A stretch of 64,000 nucleotides of DNA from Selaginella moellendorffii (GCF_000143415.4 NW_003314318.1:581390-645389), one strand, 5' to 3'. Counted from the first letter of the stretch, positions 24,650 through 35,552 are shown. Program-made: numbers and translations. The notes: generated by a model from the sequence alone, not told the origin.

Positions 24650-26443
24650 GTATCTTAGGTATTATATTTTTTTATAGCAAACGTGGCTTTCACCCTTTAT
24701 CTTATAGTGAATTACTATAGGATAACCATAAAGTGGAACCTAAATCCTCCATATGCCACATGTAACATGCGATGTACCACATGCCACGTGTTGAAGGATA
24801 GTAGAGCAAAACCCAACTTTCAAGGCCTTGGGCCACTAAATTAAAAAACGAAGCCAAACTTCTAATCATGGAGCTAAGGAGTGATGGCACTAGAGTATAG
24901 AGCAATAGCACTGGAGCACAGAGCAATGGCACTGGAGGATAGAGCAACTCTTGAGCATATAACCCAAGCAATGAAGAGACAAGAGCATAGAGTTACTTAG
25001 AACAATCCTAAAACATTTAACATCCTAATGCTAGAACCAACACCAAAACAGAGCTAAATGGAGTTTAACACTATTTTAACATACTAGTAAACTAAACTAA
25101 TGTGAGGATATGAGTATTCCACCAACTAACATGGAATGGAACTTGGGCTTAGACCCAAGCTAAATGCAGAATAAAAACAAGCATGCAAATACAAGCTACA
25201 TTGTGCCTTAAGTTAGTTGGCCATGTTCAACCTACCACTATCCTTATTATATATTTGGACCCTTTATATCCCCCCGTATCTTAGGTATTATATTTCTTTA
25301 TAACAAACATGGCTTTCACCCTTTATCCTATAGTGAATTACTACAGGATAACCACGAAGCAGAACCTAATCCCTCCATATGCCATATGTAACATGCCATG
25401 TGTTAATGGACAGTAAAGCAAAACCCAAGTTTCATGGCCTTGGGCCACTAAATGAAGAAACAAAGCCAAACTTCTAATCATGGAGCTAAGGAGTGACGGC
25501 GCTAGAGCATAGAGCGACAACACTGGAGGATAAAATGACTCTTGAGCATATAACCCAAGGAATGAAGAAACAAAAGCATGGAGTGACTTAGAACAATCTT
25601 AAAACATCTAACATCCCAATGCTAAAACCAACATATAAAACAAAGCTAAATGAAGTTTAACACTATTTTAACATACTAGTAAACTAATATGAGGCTATGA
25701 GTATTCCACCAGCTAACATGGAATAGAATTTGGGCTTAGACCCAAGCCAGATGCAAAATAAAAACAAGCATGCAAATACAAGCTACACTGTGCCTTAGGT
25801 TGGTTGGCCATACTTAACCTACCACTATCCTTATTATATATTTGAAACCATTTATATCCCCCCGTATACCAGGTATAATATTTCTTAATAGCAAATGTGG
25901 CTTTCACCCTTTATCTTATAGTGAATTACCATAGGATAATCACAAAGCAGAACCTAATTCTTCCATATGCCATGTGCAAAACCCAAGTTTCATGGCCTTA
26001 GGCCACTGAATGAAGAAACAAAGCCAAACTTCTAGTCATGGAACTAAGGAGTGATGGTATTAGAGCATAGAGAAACAACACTAGAGCACAAAGCAACGGC
26101 ACTAGAGCACAGAGCAATGGCACTGGAGGATAAAGTAACTCTTAAGCATATAACCCAAGGAATGAAGAGACAAGAGCACGGAGTGACTTGGAACAATCTT
26201 AGAACATTTAACATCCTAGTGCTAGGACTAACATACAAAATGGAGCTAAATGGAATTTAACACTATTTTAGCATACTAATGTGAGGATATAATTAATATG
26301 GAATGGAATTTAGGCTTAAACCCAAGCCAAATGCAGAATAAAAATAGACATGCAAGTATAAACTACATTATGCCTTAGGTTAATTGACCATGCTCAACCT
26401 ACCACTACCCTTATTATAAATTTAGAACCCTTTATATCCCCCC
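24650..26443 (-). repeat. Three tandem copies of the 3' half of the outer LTR, inverted
   Basis: Three head-to-tail units of about 580-626 bp (24650-25275, 25276-25863, 25864-26443). Each is the reverse complement of roughly the last 570 bp of the outer LTR (10440-11011). They share the motif GGCTTTCACCCTTTATC, the hairpin ACTATAGGATA, the block with GGCCTTGGGCCACT, and the end CCCTTTATATCCCCCC. No interior or 5' LTR half accompanies them. The units are diverged from the full LTRs, so this is an old tandem duplication of an LTR fragment. Confidence 0.85.
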
Positions 26444-26809
26444 ATTCCTTTTGGTAGTAGGGAAAAAAAATTCAAAAGGATTAGCTGACAAATAATTTTT
26501 GATACCTGCAGTTACATTTATGACATTTTTCGTGTGCTCAATCATATAAACAATCAAAGATAATGATTGAAGGAAAATTGTCCATTAACAAAAATGCACT
26601 TTTATTTCCAATCAAAGGATTTTTGGTAATCCCCCTAAAAGTCCAAATTCAAACGCTTATAAATCATTTCCCCCTTGTAACTTGCTAGGGAAGTCCAAAT
26701 TCAAAAACTTACAAATCCATTCCCTTTTATACTAGAATTTATTTGTTGTGTTTGGGCCAAAAACCATTATCTTTGTCTTACTCATATGTTTAACAACAAA
26801 TCCATTCCC
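26444..26809. other. Non-coding spacer with a short tandem duplication
   Basis: A roughly 60-bp segment containing AGTCCAAATTCAAA is imperfectly duplicated at about 26640 and 26693. Nothing else recognised. Confidence 0.45.
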
Positions 26810-27520
26810 CCTTCTAGTGGAAGTTGTTTGCTATATCTAGGCTAGAAACCATCATCTTTGTCTTAGTTGCATTGAAGTTCCAGTTGTGAGGGGACCAATA
26901 TCCACATTTATGAGCAACTACAGAATCATCCCAGGAAGCAAGATTGAGGAGGGAGTGTGCCCTGCCATAAGCATTTCTAGCCCATTGATGAATAGGCATA
27001 AAGAGTGGGGCAACCTGTGTCATAGTCAGTCTTAGTATGCTGTAGGATGTCCACTTTCACGTTTTCGTAAAGCCTCTAAATGAGCTTGATGAGCTCTGGT
27101 TGGGACATTTATCTCTTGAAGCTGTGTGCTTGTCAAAGGCTTTTACTATGTCGATGTAGCATACATGAACTGAAGTAGGTCCACAGAAGTGGCTACCCGC
27201 CGCATCATTAAGTGGTCAATGCAACTATAATGCAGTTGGAACCCAGCCTGCCCTCTCACTCTACATCTTTTGTCTTCTGTCCAGCACACAAGACACCTTT
27301 GGCTAGAAGCTTCGCAAAGATTGTTGAGATCAAGGGTTTCTTAAAGCATGAGAACATGATATCTCAATCTATAAGTGTCAGAAACTCAGTAGATTGTCCC
27401 CTTGTCCATCATAAATATTCTATAGACTCTAGAAAGTATCCATCTACACCTGGGTTCTTAAAGACCACCAAGAAATTTTTTGTTTATCCTGAGAAAGCAC
27501 AATATTATGAGTTGAGGATA
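26810..27520 (-). pseudogene. Decayed non-LTR retrotransposon reverse transcriptase
   Basis: Reading the minus strand across several frames gives RT landmarks in the right order: a PLISTIFAKLLA stretch (the conserved region before finger motifs), RGQAGFQLHYSCIDHLM (LINE-type RGQAGFR..HS..DH), YIDIVKAFDK (catalytic block A with its Asp), and later WNFNATKTKMMV (the KTK segment after the second catalytic block). Stops and frameshifts separate every block, and no YxDD box is intact. The 5' end, endonuclease and tail are not found. It lies about 80 bp beyond the 3' end of the PMP22 gene. Confidence 0.68.
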
Positions 27521-27597
27521 ATGAACAAAAAACAGTTGTGCAACTAGTTCTTCAGAGGGTTTAACTTAAACCATAAACCCGAAATGTAGATCCTTTC

Positions 27598-28531
27598 TCA
27601 GGCACTCTTCAAGGCTGTTGTGCGGGATCTCGTGATCAAGAATACGCCCCTATAAATTGCAGATCTCGTAATCAATGGCTATCAAGAAGAAACTCATTGT
27701 TACCAGCAGACAGCAGCCAAGTTGTGGAAGAGGACTCGGAATTGGATCGGCATGTACGTGTAATTGATCCAGCCAACAAGCGGCCACACCTGCGCATGTA
27801 AATCAAACCAAGCAGTCACTAATCTTCCCACTGAATCCAGTAAAGTTTAGTACCCTCCAAGCATTTAGTTGCACAGAAGGATAGTCATTGCGAAGTTTTC
27901 TCTTGACAAACGACCATGACTTTCCTGCGTAGAAATAATAACACGCACGGAGCTTAATGATCAAACTCTCGACGATCAAACACGCAAAGAGCCTTACCTT
28001 CGATCACGGAAGTGAGGTACACCATGAAAACAAAATTGTTCCAAGGCCCCGATGTGAGCTGCTCGACAATAACCTGGAAATCCAAATGCAAGGTAAGAGA
28101 GAAGTTCCCCTTTTCTTTCTCTCAAGCAAACCTTCTTAGTGACCGTCTTTTGGTCGCGTTTACCAGCGAAGACGTAGTCCATGAGCTTGTGGAAAAAGTG
28201 TCCAAATGGACCCCCATACAACAAGCCATAGAGCTTGACAAAGAAAAAACAAAGTAAATTAAGATCTAGGACGAAGAACACGAAGAATTTCTTACCGCAA
28301 TGAGAAGGGCGCGCCTCAGCTGGAGCTTCTTGACCCCCATGAGCTTCTGCGCGACGAGATCACTGCATCCAGCCAGCGTCCCGGCCGTGAGCGCCTGGAA
28401 ATCGATCAAATGGAGGGAGGAATTCCATGAAATCGAGCAAAAAGAATCGATCTCCGGCCTACCTTGGTGGGCAAAGGATTCTTCTGCAAGGAAGTAAGGT
28501 ACTTGCGCCAAGCGAGCTTGACGATCTCCAT
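27598..28531 (-). CDS. PMP22: Peroxisomal membrane protein PMP22 (Mpv17/PMP22 family)
   Basis: Seven exons: 28463-28531, 28296-28394, 28132-28233, 27998-28073, 27854-27924, 27704-27789, 27598-27649, giving 184 aa, close to the 190 of plant PMP22. Family landmarks are PTKALTAGTLAGCSDLVAQKL, LQLRRALL, GPFGHFFHKLMD, the WSFVKRKL segment, and VWPLVGWINYTYMP, ending WGVFLITRSR. The last exon is easy to miss: without the 54-nt intron 27650-27703 the frame ends prematurely at the Trp codon. Four hydrophobic segments are expected. The family forms integral membrane proteins of peroxisomes or mitochondria; orthology to plant PMP22 rests on the QLRR, GPFGHFFH and WINY context. It is divergent from the eL38 gene, with 215 bp between start codons. 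Confidence 0.93.
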
Positions 28532-28746
28532 CCCTCCCCTCCAAAATTCCCCACTCTCTTCTAGTTATAGTTTTGCGCCTATCTTTCCCTAAAAGGTTTC
28601 GAGCCTTAGCCTTTCTTAAACATCGGGGATAAACCAAGAATATGCTAGTAGTTTTTGACAGGAGAATCGAACCCGAGAATTACCCTAGGGCGCTCTAGGG
28701 TTTTGGCGGCGGCTGGAGATCGATCGATTGCGCCAGGGATTCCGCG
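28532..28746. promoter_or_regulatory. Divergent promoter between PMP22 and RPL38
   Basis: The 215-bp head-to-head spacer carries a telo-box TAGGGTTT (28696-28703), typical of plant ribosomal-protein promoters, and GAGAATCGAACC (28662-28673), whose reverse complement GGTTCGATTCTC resembles the tRNA B-box. Confidence 0.6.
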
Positions 28747-29089
28747 ATGGTAAGCTCTTCCTTCTCAGATTGCAGCTGGGCCTAGGGGATTGATTCGTCT
28801 CTCGGCGCGTGCTATCAGCCGAAGCAGATCAGCGAGATCAAGGATTTCTTGCTGACGGTGAGGCGGAAGGACGCGCGCTCCGTCAAGATCAAGAGGAGCA
28901 AGAATGTCGTCAAGTTTAAGGTCCGCTGCAAGAAGTACCTCTACACCCTGTGCGTCTTCGACTCGGACAAGGCCGACAAGCTCAAGCAATCGCTTCCGCC
29001 TGGTGGGATTTTTCATCGTTTCGCCCCTTCTTCTTCGCTAATCCGTTCTTTGTTTTTCTTTTCCAGGCTTGACTGTGCAAGATCTCTAG
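28747..29089 (+). CDS. RPL38: 60S ribosomal protein eL38
   Basis: Three exons: 28747-28749, 28819-29002, 29067-29089, giving 69 aa, the usual eL38 length in plants. The product begins [20 protein letters not shown] and ends PGLTVQDL; the Lys/Arg-rich centre fits rRNA binding. The first coding exon is only the ATG, followed directly by gtaagc, an arrangement common in ribosomal-protein genes, where the first intron often carries regulatory signals. The protein is a small component of the large subunit near the sarcin-ricin side. The promoter has a telo-box. Identity is essentially certain from length and sequence. Confidence 0.97.
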
Positions 29090-29610
29090 GACAGCTTCGA
29101 GAAGGAAGCTCGCATTTTGTAAGAGAATGGCTTAAGTTGAATTGACGTTGTTGCGAAGGCTTTGGGTCTTTGATCTGTGTTGTTTCGAAGAAAGCTTAGC
29201 TCTGGAACTTGGTGAGCTCAAAGTTGCCGAGTTTTCCCAACTCCAAGGTGCTGCCGATTATGCTTTCATCATCCGCCAGCCAGTTCTTTCGATTCCCAAC
29301 ACCAGAATTGAGAAATATCAACCTGGATAGCATTCGTCATGAAGAGGAAAAATAGATGGAAGTGTACCTGCGGACCATGCTCCGCTTCCGAAATTCGTCA
29401 TGGACAGAACAAGCTCAAGGCGAGCCACGAGACAAAGTGTGGGAGCATGTTGGATGCTCGCAGCATTTTACAGGGGCGATCAGGAGATCGAAGAGAGCCT
29501 CAAACACAAAAGACTATACACAAGACTCCCAAATCTGAAACATTCTTACGTTCTTAGAGGTGCTCGTCTACGATTTTGGTGACAACTTGGACACCATGCT
29601 GGGAAAGCAG
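29090..29610. other. Intergenic spacer, no gene seen
   Basis: Convergent 3' flanks of RPL38 (plus) and XRCC2 (minus). Only short open frames without family features. Confidence 0.5.
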
Positions 29611-31098
29611 CTAGTTAGCCATGACAAAGAGAGCTAGCTCGCTTACATTGTGTATGAAAAACTCGTCTTTTTCCACCAGTGAAGGCTTGTCCCACTGAGC
29701 AGTGAAGACGCGAGCTCCTGACGCCGCCTGGGGCGGCGGCTGAAGGAAAAGTCTGTGCGTCACAAATCTCTGCTTTCTTTATTTTCTCAGAGGTTAGTCC
29801 ACAAGTGAAAAGAACACAAGATACCTGCCAAGCTGCCGGCATGTACTCGCGGTACTGGATGCGAGAAGCGATGGCTTTCCTCTTGGGAGGTGCATAAAGG
29901 AGAGCCTTCGTTGCCAGAACCAAGAAAAGCTTGGTGTTGCGAAGGTTACGTAGCTCTTGGACAATCAGCTCGGAAAAACGCTGGACACCGAGCGTTCTGC
30001 AAACGAGATGATATCCTTTGCTTTCAAAAGAAAGAGGTCCCTTATTCTTACCTTCGACTGGTGTAAGCAGCAGCACAGCTAGACATCCAATCCAGCCAAT
30101 AAAACGAGCCAATACTGCAAAAGGACACCAAAGTTACACACCATTTCTCGACATTGTCTGAGTAAATTGGAAGAGAACCCGTCGATAAGAACTAGCTGTA
30201 CTGCTTTGCCGTGGTGCTCTTGAGATATCCTGCTTGACTGGATGTGAAGGCTCTGGGAAGCAAGAAAAGAGACAAGATCGACCGAGGACTTGAATGAAAA
30301 CTGCCGGTTCCTTACCTTGAGAGATGCCAGGAATTCAAAGCTCTTGAAACACCTCAAGCAATAAAAGCGTCTCAGGCTGGCCCTCAAAACCTCCTCTCCT
30401 TGCTCTTCCAAGCAAATCGAATTCGAAGCTGTATCATCCTTATGTGCCGCTAAAGTGTTCTAAACGTCAGAACTTTGCTCTCTAAGAAACTGATAGAAAA
30501 GTTTACCATTAATACGAGCTTTGAGCACGCTGGTCAGACGCGCTATGTCGAATCTCCCATCCAGATCAAACATGAGAACCACAGCTTCCGATCCTCCGTA
30601 AGAAACTCCGTTAAAACTTGCTGGAAGAATACACGAAACAGCAGCCTGGAAAAAGAAAAGACGATCGAATTCACAAAGTCTAGAAAAAGAACGAGCGAAT
30701 GAACGAACGAAAGCGCGAACCTGGATAAGCAATTCAGTCTTTCCAGACCCACTAGGCCCAGCAATCTCCAAGACATGCCCCGGCCTGAGCGCAGCTCGAT
30801 CCAGAGGAGGAGCAATCGAAACAACCGGAGGCCGCCTCAAATCTCCTGCTCTTCCAATCCCACATTCTCTCCTGCTCTCGCTCCTCTTGCTCGCCCAGCC
30901 CTGGAACGCGTCCACAGCGGTCTCGTCCGTGGCACACCACCCGCAAACTTGATCCGGCGTCACAGTCACGCTCTCCACATCCAATTCTCTCTTCCTGCTG
31001 GAGCTGGAATCGCCTGCTTGCGACCTCCGGCGCCATCGCGGCGCTACTGGAGCACGGCGCTTGCGTATCCATCCCTCGCTTTTCTTCCTTCTCGGCAT
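29611..31098 (-). CDS. XRCC2: DNA repair protein XRCC2 (RAD51 paralogue)
   Basis: Seven exons: 30721-31098, 30507-30645, 30316-30449, 30179-30252, 30052-30114, 29825-29996, 29611-29769, giving 372 aa. A basic N-terminus (MPRRKKSEG) precedes the RecA-like core. Walker A is GPSGSGKT (114-121), followed by ELLIQAAVSCILP and the strongly diagnostic YGGSEAVVLMFDLDGRFDIARL. RRFYCLRCFKSFEFLASL and the Walker-B strand VLIDGIGSFYWLDW follow. The C-terminus RFVTHRLFLQ matches plant XRCC2. In the BCDX2 complex (RAD51B-RAD51C-RAD51D-XRCC2) it supports homologous recombination in mitosis and meiosis. The family usually keeps a P-loop that is dispensable; here it is intact. Downstream of and co-directional with Pth2, 122 bp apart. 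Confidence 0.95.
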
Positions 31099-31220
31099 TC
31101 CAACCTAAGTATATGAAAAGAATTAAACGTAAAGTTTATAGATCCAATTGTCCTGGAGAAAGCATGAATTCAGCGATAGTTCCAAGTAGATGAGAGAAAA
31201 AAAGTTTTGGCTTACCAGTT

Positions 31221-32403
31221 TTACAAAAGCTTCAATTGTCTTGTCACCGAATCAACGAGAGGTTTGGGTCCTGCGGATGAAATGCAAGTTACGCAAAATC
31301 GAACGAGGGAAAATGTGTGAAACCTGGTCCAATCACCAGCACCGTCTTCGAGCCTGCTGCTACCTGTTTGAATCAAACACAAGTATTTTTGTTTCTTTCA
31401 GTAGCAAGCCTGAGAACAAAAGAAGAACGAAAGAAAAAAAAGTGGAAGACGAACTATAGATTTTAAAAGAGATCACCATACCTGAGTGCGACCTGCATCG
31501 GCGATTGTAAAAGTTGGCAGTCCGGCTCTCTCGGCTTTTGCTTTCAGATCATTCCTGTTAAGATTTATGATGAGCGAGCGATGATCTTTCTGGGAATGGT
31601 TTTAAGTCTCACATTTCTGGTTCGTGCTTGCAGCTGACAACGATCTTGGGTTGGCCGCAAGATTCCCACTTGCTCAGCAGCGATCGATTGCTGGATGAAA
31701 AAAACGTGTGAGGAAGTTTTGCGATAAACCGAGAACGTACCTTTGCATGAGATCGCTGTATATGCCCACTGCTGCATCTGGAGGAAAGAATTCACAAAAT
31801 CGTCAGGAAAAGCAAAGGAGAAAAGAAAGAAGCAAACACTTTGGGAAGAAAAACTCACGAGCACACTGAGAGGCAATCTTTCCTCCTCCCATCTTCAAAT
31901 CCATTCGCACAACAAACACCTGCGCAAACAAAAGAAAGAGCTCAGATATTCAAAGGTCGAGGAGAGACAACAGTACCATTTTGAGCTCGCCAGTTTGATC
32001 CGAGTTGATAACGCTGCTACCGCTAGAGCTGGACGATCCAGACGCAGCAGCATTGCCTCTTCTAGCCTTGCTACCAGAACGAGGAGCAGCGGGGGTAAAA
32101 AGAGCCTTGCCGGCATTCTTTGGAAGCTCTGTCCACAATCCCAGCGTGAATCCCAGTATGAGCCCCGGCAAGAAGTAGGAGATTTTGAGCGCAATCGTCA
32201 GCCAGGTCTCCCTGCCGCTGGCGCTGGCGCTGGCGCCGATTTCCTGCCGGAAAAGAAAAGAATCGAATCGATTCGATCGATACGGCGAAGGAATGCGCTC
32301 GATTGACGAGATTAGGGCGAGGAAATACCTGACGAGCTCGGGGCGAGCGCTGCAGTGGCTGCTTGTGGCTTCGCCAATGCGGCTTCTCCTCGCGCTTCAT
32401 CAT
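31221..32403 (-). CDS. PTH2: Peptidyl-tRNA hydrolase 2 (Pth2)
   Basis: Eight exons: 32329-32403, 31977-32243, 31859-31919, 31741-31777, 31613-31690, 31482-31554, 31324-31363, 31221-31270, giving 226 aa. The N-terminal part has a basic leader and a hydrophobic segment (ISYFLPGLILGFTLGLW) that could anchor it, then a Ser/Ala-rich linker. The catalytic Pth2 domain follows: [60 protein letters not shown], ending in the usual short tail with Leu-Leu. Pth2 releases stalled peptides from peptidyl-tRNA; eukaryotic members are often on the mitochondrial outer membrane and linked to ubiquitin shuttles. Start chosen at the first of two adjacent ATGs (32403). Divergent from the CA1P phosphatase gene. Confidence 0.95.
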
Positions 32404-32572
32404 CCCTCTCTCTCCTCCACCAAAATTGTGGGGTTCGAATCTCTTCAAGTATAGTCTAGGGTTCGAATCTCGACACAAAGTTTTGAGGTTCGAATCTCCT
32501 GAATTACACATTAAAATTCGAAGGTTCGAATCTCTTCAAGTAAAGAAAGTTTAAGGAAGTTCTAAGCCAGCG
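32404..32572. promoter_or_regulatory. Divergent promoter with four B-box-like repeats
   Basis: The 169-bp spacer between the Pth2 and phosphatase start codons contains four exact copies of GGTTCGAATCTC, starting at 32432, 32460, 32487 and 32523, in the same orientation. The motif is near the Pol III B-box consensus GGTTCGANTCC. No A-box or tRNA body accompanies them. Confidence 0.7.
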
Positions 32573-34821
32573 ATGGCGGCATCGCTTGGCGCAGCATTTC
32601 CAGGGATTTCCAGCTCCTTCTCGAGGGATCGCGAGCATCATCGCCGGCGTGGCCATGGAGGAGTCCCTGTTGCGGCTAACAGCAGTGGAGGCGGGGGTGG
32701 GATCAAGACTTCGACGTCCCCAGTGGGGGATTTCGGGCTCAATCTGGCGGAATACGAGGCGCTGCCATCGATTCAAGCTCCCAAGCGTGTTGTTCTTGTC
32801 CGCCATGGCCAGAGTACGTGGAATGAGGTAGGACGCATCCAAGGCAGCTCCGATTTCGCTGTTCTCACGCCCAAAGGTGAGATTCAAGCCGAGACTTCCA
32901 GGCAGATGTTGATTGGGGACTCCTTTGATGCCTGCTTTCACAGGTTCTTCTCATTCTTTTCTTACATTGTAGGAATTTCGTTTCGTTTCTCCATGATCAG
33001 GCGATCACAATTTCATACTTTTCTTTTCCTCTTTGCAGCCCACTCGCAAGGGCCAAACGAACAGCGGAGATAATATGGGCTGCGAGACCACGTCCAATGT
33101 TGTCAGTGGATGACCTTCGTGAGATTGATCTCTATGCTTTTCAGGTGCGTGAAAAAATATTCTGTTTGGTCGATGTTCCTATCATTCTTTCTCCTTTGCA
33201 GGGTCTAATGAAGAATGAAGGAAAACAGCGTTATGGTGATGCATATAGGAAATGGCAAATCGATGCTCCCAACTTTGTCATTGATGGTCACTTTCCAGTC
33301 CGAGAACTTTGGGTCCGGGCACAGAATTGTTGGAGCAGGATTTTAAGCTCCCAAGGCTCTTCAATTCTTGTGGTGGCTCACAATGCTGTGAACCAGGCAC
33401 TTGTTGCCACTGCCGCTGGTATACCAGGAGCTCCTTTTTTCTTTTTTCTTTCTCTCACCTTTTATGTGGTGATTGACAGGATTGGGACCACATTACTTTA
33501 GACAACTTTTGCAGAGCAACTGTGGAGTGACCGTGCTTGATTTTACACCACGTTTTAGTGGTGATGGGCCTCCATACACTTGTCTCGACAGACTTAATCA
33601 GGTATATTCTATAGTTGCTTCTATTTTCTTTTGCTGATTCCAGTTCTGTAATAGACTCCAAGTCCACCAGTTGCTGCGGGTGGAGGAAGAAAAGCACGGT
33701 GCTGCCTTGTTCTTGTTTGCCACGGAGCTACTGAAAGTACTGTTCAGGTAACAGACTTGAGAATCATGCGTGCGTTTTATTTGTTGTTCGTGATTGTGTT
33801 CGTCTCTGCAAAACTTGACAGAAAAAATTAAGCTGCGAGGATATGTGACATGGGATTAAAAAGTTGAGAGACTGCGGTAAGCGCTTGTGTTTGAAAAGTG
33901 ATGCTAATAGATGCGAAAATTGCATTGCGTATGTCTTCTAGTACTAGACTTGATCGAATATTTTTGTGCTTGCAGAAGCGATTTCCATCCTCGGACAAGG
34001 AAACCATGAACATGCTGGGAGTTATTCAGGTTTGGTAGTTTTTTACACAAGCTCATGTATTGATAGGATGCACTGTTTGACAGTCACGTAAGACAGCAGA
34101 ATTACTGCTTGATGTTAGAGCAGGAAACATTTTTTCCGGTCCGCAACCTTGCTCTGTGAGCACGGCAGCTTCAATCGCCGAGGTTTCTTTCATATGCTCT
34201 GAAATTCTTTTTCAAGCTAAACGTTTTCTTTTTTTTTTTCCTTTTTCTCGCAGGTTCAAGAGGCTGCTGATTGTCTGGGAGCTGACTGCGTTCCCAGATA
34301 CGTAGAGGTTCAAACACTACCTGAATTAGACGACATGAATTGGGGAGCTTGGCAGGCAAGTTTTTCCCATTCTCGACTCACTCTTTGTCTTAAACTGTGT
34401 ATTTTCTCATGGGACATTCCAGGGGAAACTGAAAGAAGAAGTCGCCCATCATGAACGATGGCAGGACTTTCTCCAGCACGAGACCGTCGAGGGAGCCGAA
34501 AGCTTGTCACACCTGTGGGAGCGAGCTGGAAACGCCTGGAAGAAACTCACGCTCAGCCTCAAGGATCTGGAAGGCACAGAAAACAGCACGGCTGTGGTGG
34601 TGGCTCACGAGACGGTTCTCACGGCTTTGCTCGCCCACTGCCTCGATCTCTCGCAGGCCTTCCTCGGATCCTTTCGATTGGACACCGCTGGAGTGTGCGT
34701 GATCGATTTTCCCGATGGATACTCCGGCAAGGGCGTGGTTCGCTGCTGGAACTACACGGCCCATCTCGGGCGATGGGCGGTCCCGGTTACGCGCCCAACG
34801 CTGGGAGACGAGGAGTTCTAA
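32573..34821 (+). CDS. CA1P phosphatase-like protein with two phosphoglycerate-mutase domains, chloroplast
   Basis: Nine exons: 32573-32943, 33039-33144, 33202-33418, 33480-33601, 33655-33747, 33976-34029, 34084-34182, 34254-34355, 34423-34821, giving 520 aa. The Ser/Arg/Gly-rich N-terminus looks like a chloroplast transit peptide. The first histidine-phosphatase domain carries LVRHGQSTWNEVGRIQG with the catalytic RHG, and a later VVAHNAVNQALV containing the second catalytic His. A second domain begins LVCHGATEST, so RHG has become CHG, and has its own VVAHETVLTALL. This architecture and length fit plant 2-carboxy-D-arabinitol-1-phosphatase, which removes phosphate from the night-time Rubisco inhibitor. 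The intron after exon 8 has a GC donor (CAG|gcaagt). Confidence 0.9.
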
Positions 34822-34928
34822 GGAGACGCGCGAAAGCAAAGATTTTAAATTTGAAGCTGGTCGGGGGTTCGAAACCCGGCATAAGGGAACAAAATCTAGT
34901 CTCCAATTTAGGGTTCTTCGTTTGTTCC
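34822..34928. promoter_or_regulatory. Short promoter of the V-ATPase F gene
   Basis: A 107-bp spacer. It contains GGTTCGAAACCCGG (from 34866), a B-box-like stretch resembling a tRNA T-arm, and TTAGGGTTCTTCG just before the start codon. Confidence 0.45.
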
Positions 34929-35495
34929 ATGGCGACGGTGGCAGCGCAGATATCCTCGCGCGGGGCGAATCTCATTGCTGTGATTGCGGACGAGGTGTGT
35001 GTCGTCGCAGGCACTGGCGAGAATCCGGGCTGAATGATTTTGGGGTTTTCCAGGACACCGTGACGGGATTCTTGCTGGCAGGAGTAGGGAATGTGGATCT
35101 GCGCCGCAAGACGAACTATCTCCTCGTGGATTCCAGTAATGCCCAGCTCCCCTTTGTTTGCTAAGAATCTGTGATCTCTTCCTCCGCAGAGACGACTGTC
35201 AAGACGATTGAGGAGACATTCCGGGATTTCACCACCAGGGAGGACATTGCCGTCATCTTGATCTCGCAATACGTGAGTTTCTTCGCAAATCCAATCCTCC
35301 AACAACATATCTCTTGCTTGTTCTTGGCAGATCGCAAACATGATTCGCCTCACGATCGACGCCTACAGCAATCCCATACCCGCGATTCTGGAGATCCCGT
35401 CCAAGGATCACCCCTACGATCCATCGCAAGACTCCATCTTGTCTCGTGTCAAGCACATGTTCTCCGGCGAGCCCGCGAGCGCTTCCAGACAATAG
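34929..35495 (+). CDS. VHA-F: V-type proton ATPase subunit F
   Basis: Four exons: 34929-34994, 35054-35135, 35190-35272, 35331-35495, giving 131 aa (plant subunit F is about 130). Landmarks are LIAVIADEDTVTGFLLAGVGN, NYLLVDSKTTVKTIEETF, REDIAVILISQYIANMIR and PAILEIPSKDHPYD. The subunit sits on the central stalk of the V1 sector and couples ATP hydrolysis to rotation of the vacuolar proton pump. It starts only 107 bp after the phosphatase stop, showing how compact the cluster is. Confidence 0.97.
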
Positions 35496-35552
35496 GAAAG
35501 ATCTCTTCGCGAATAATAAACCCTAGCTGAGATTTTAGGGTTCTTCGCGGCT

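Noticed and set aside
31743-32306. Plus-strand 187-codon open frame over the Pth2 gene
   Set aside because: It is antisense to well-supported Pth2 exons and has no family features of its own.
34860-34885. tRNA gene candidate around GGTTCGAAACCCGG
   Set aside because: The T-arm-like sequence has no D-arm or acceptor stem upstream within 60 bases; kept only as a B-box-like motif.
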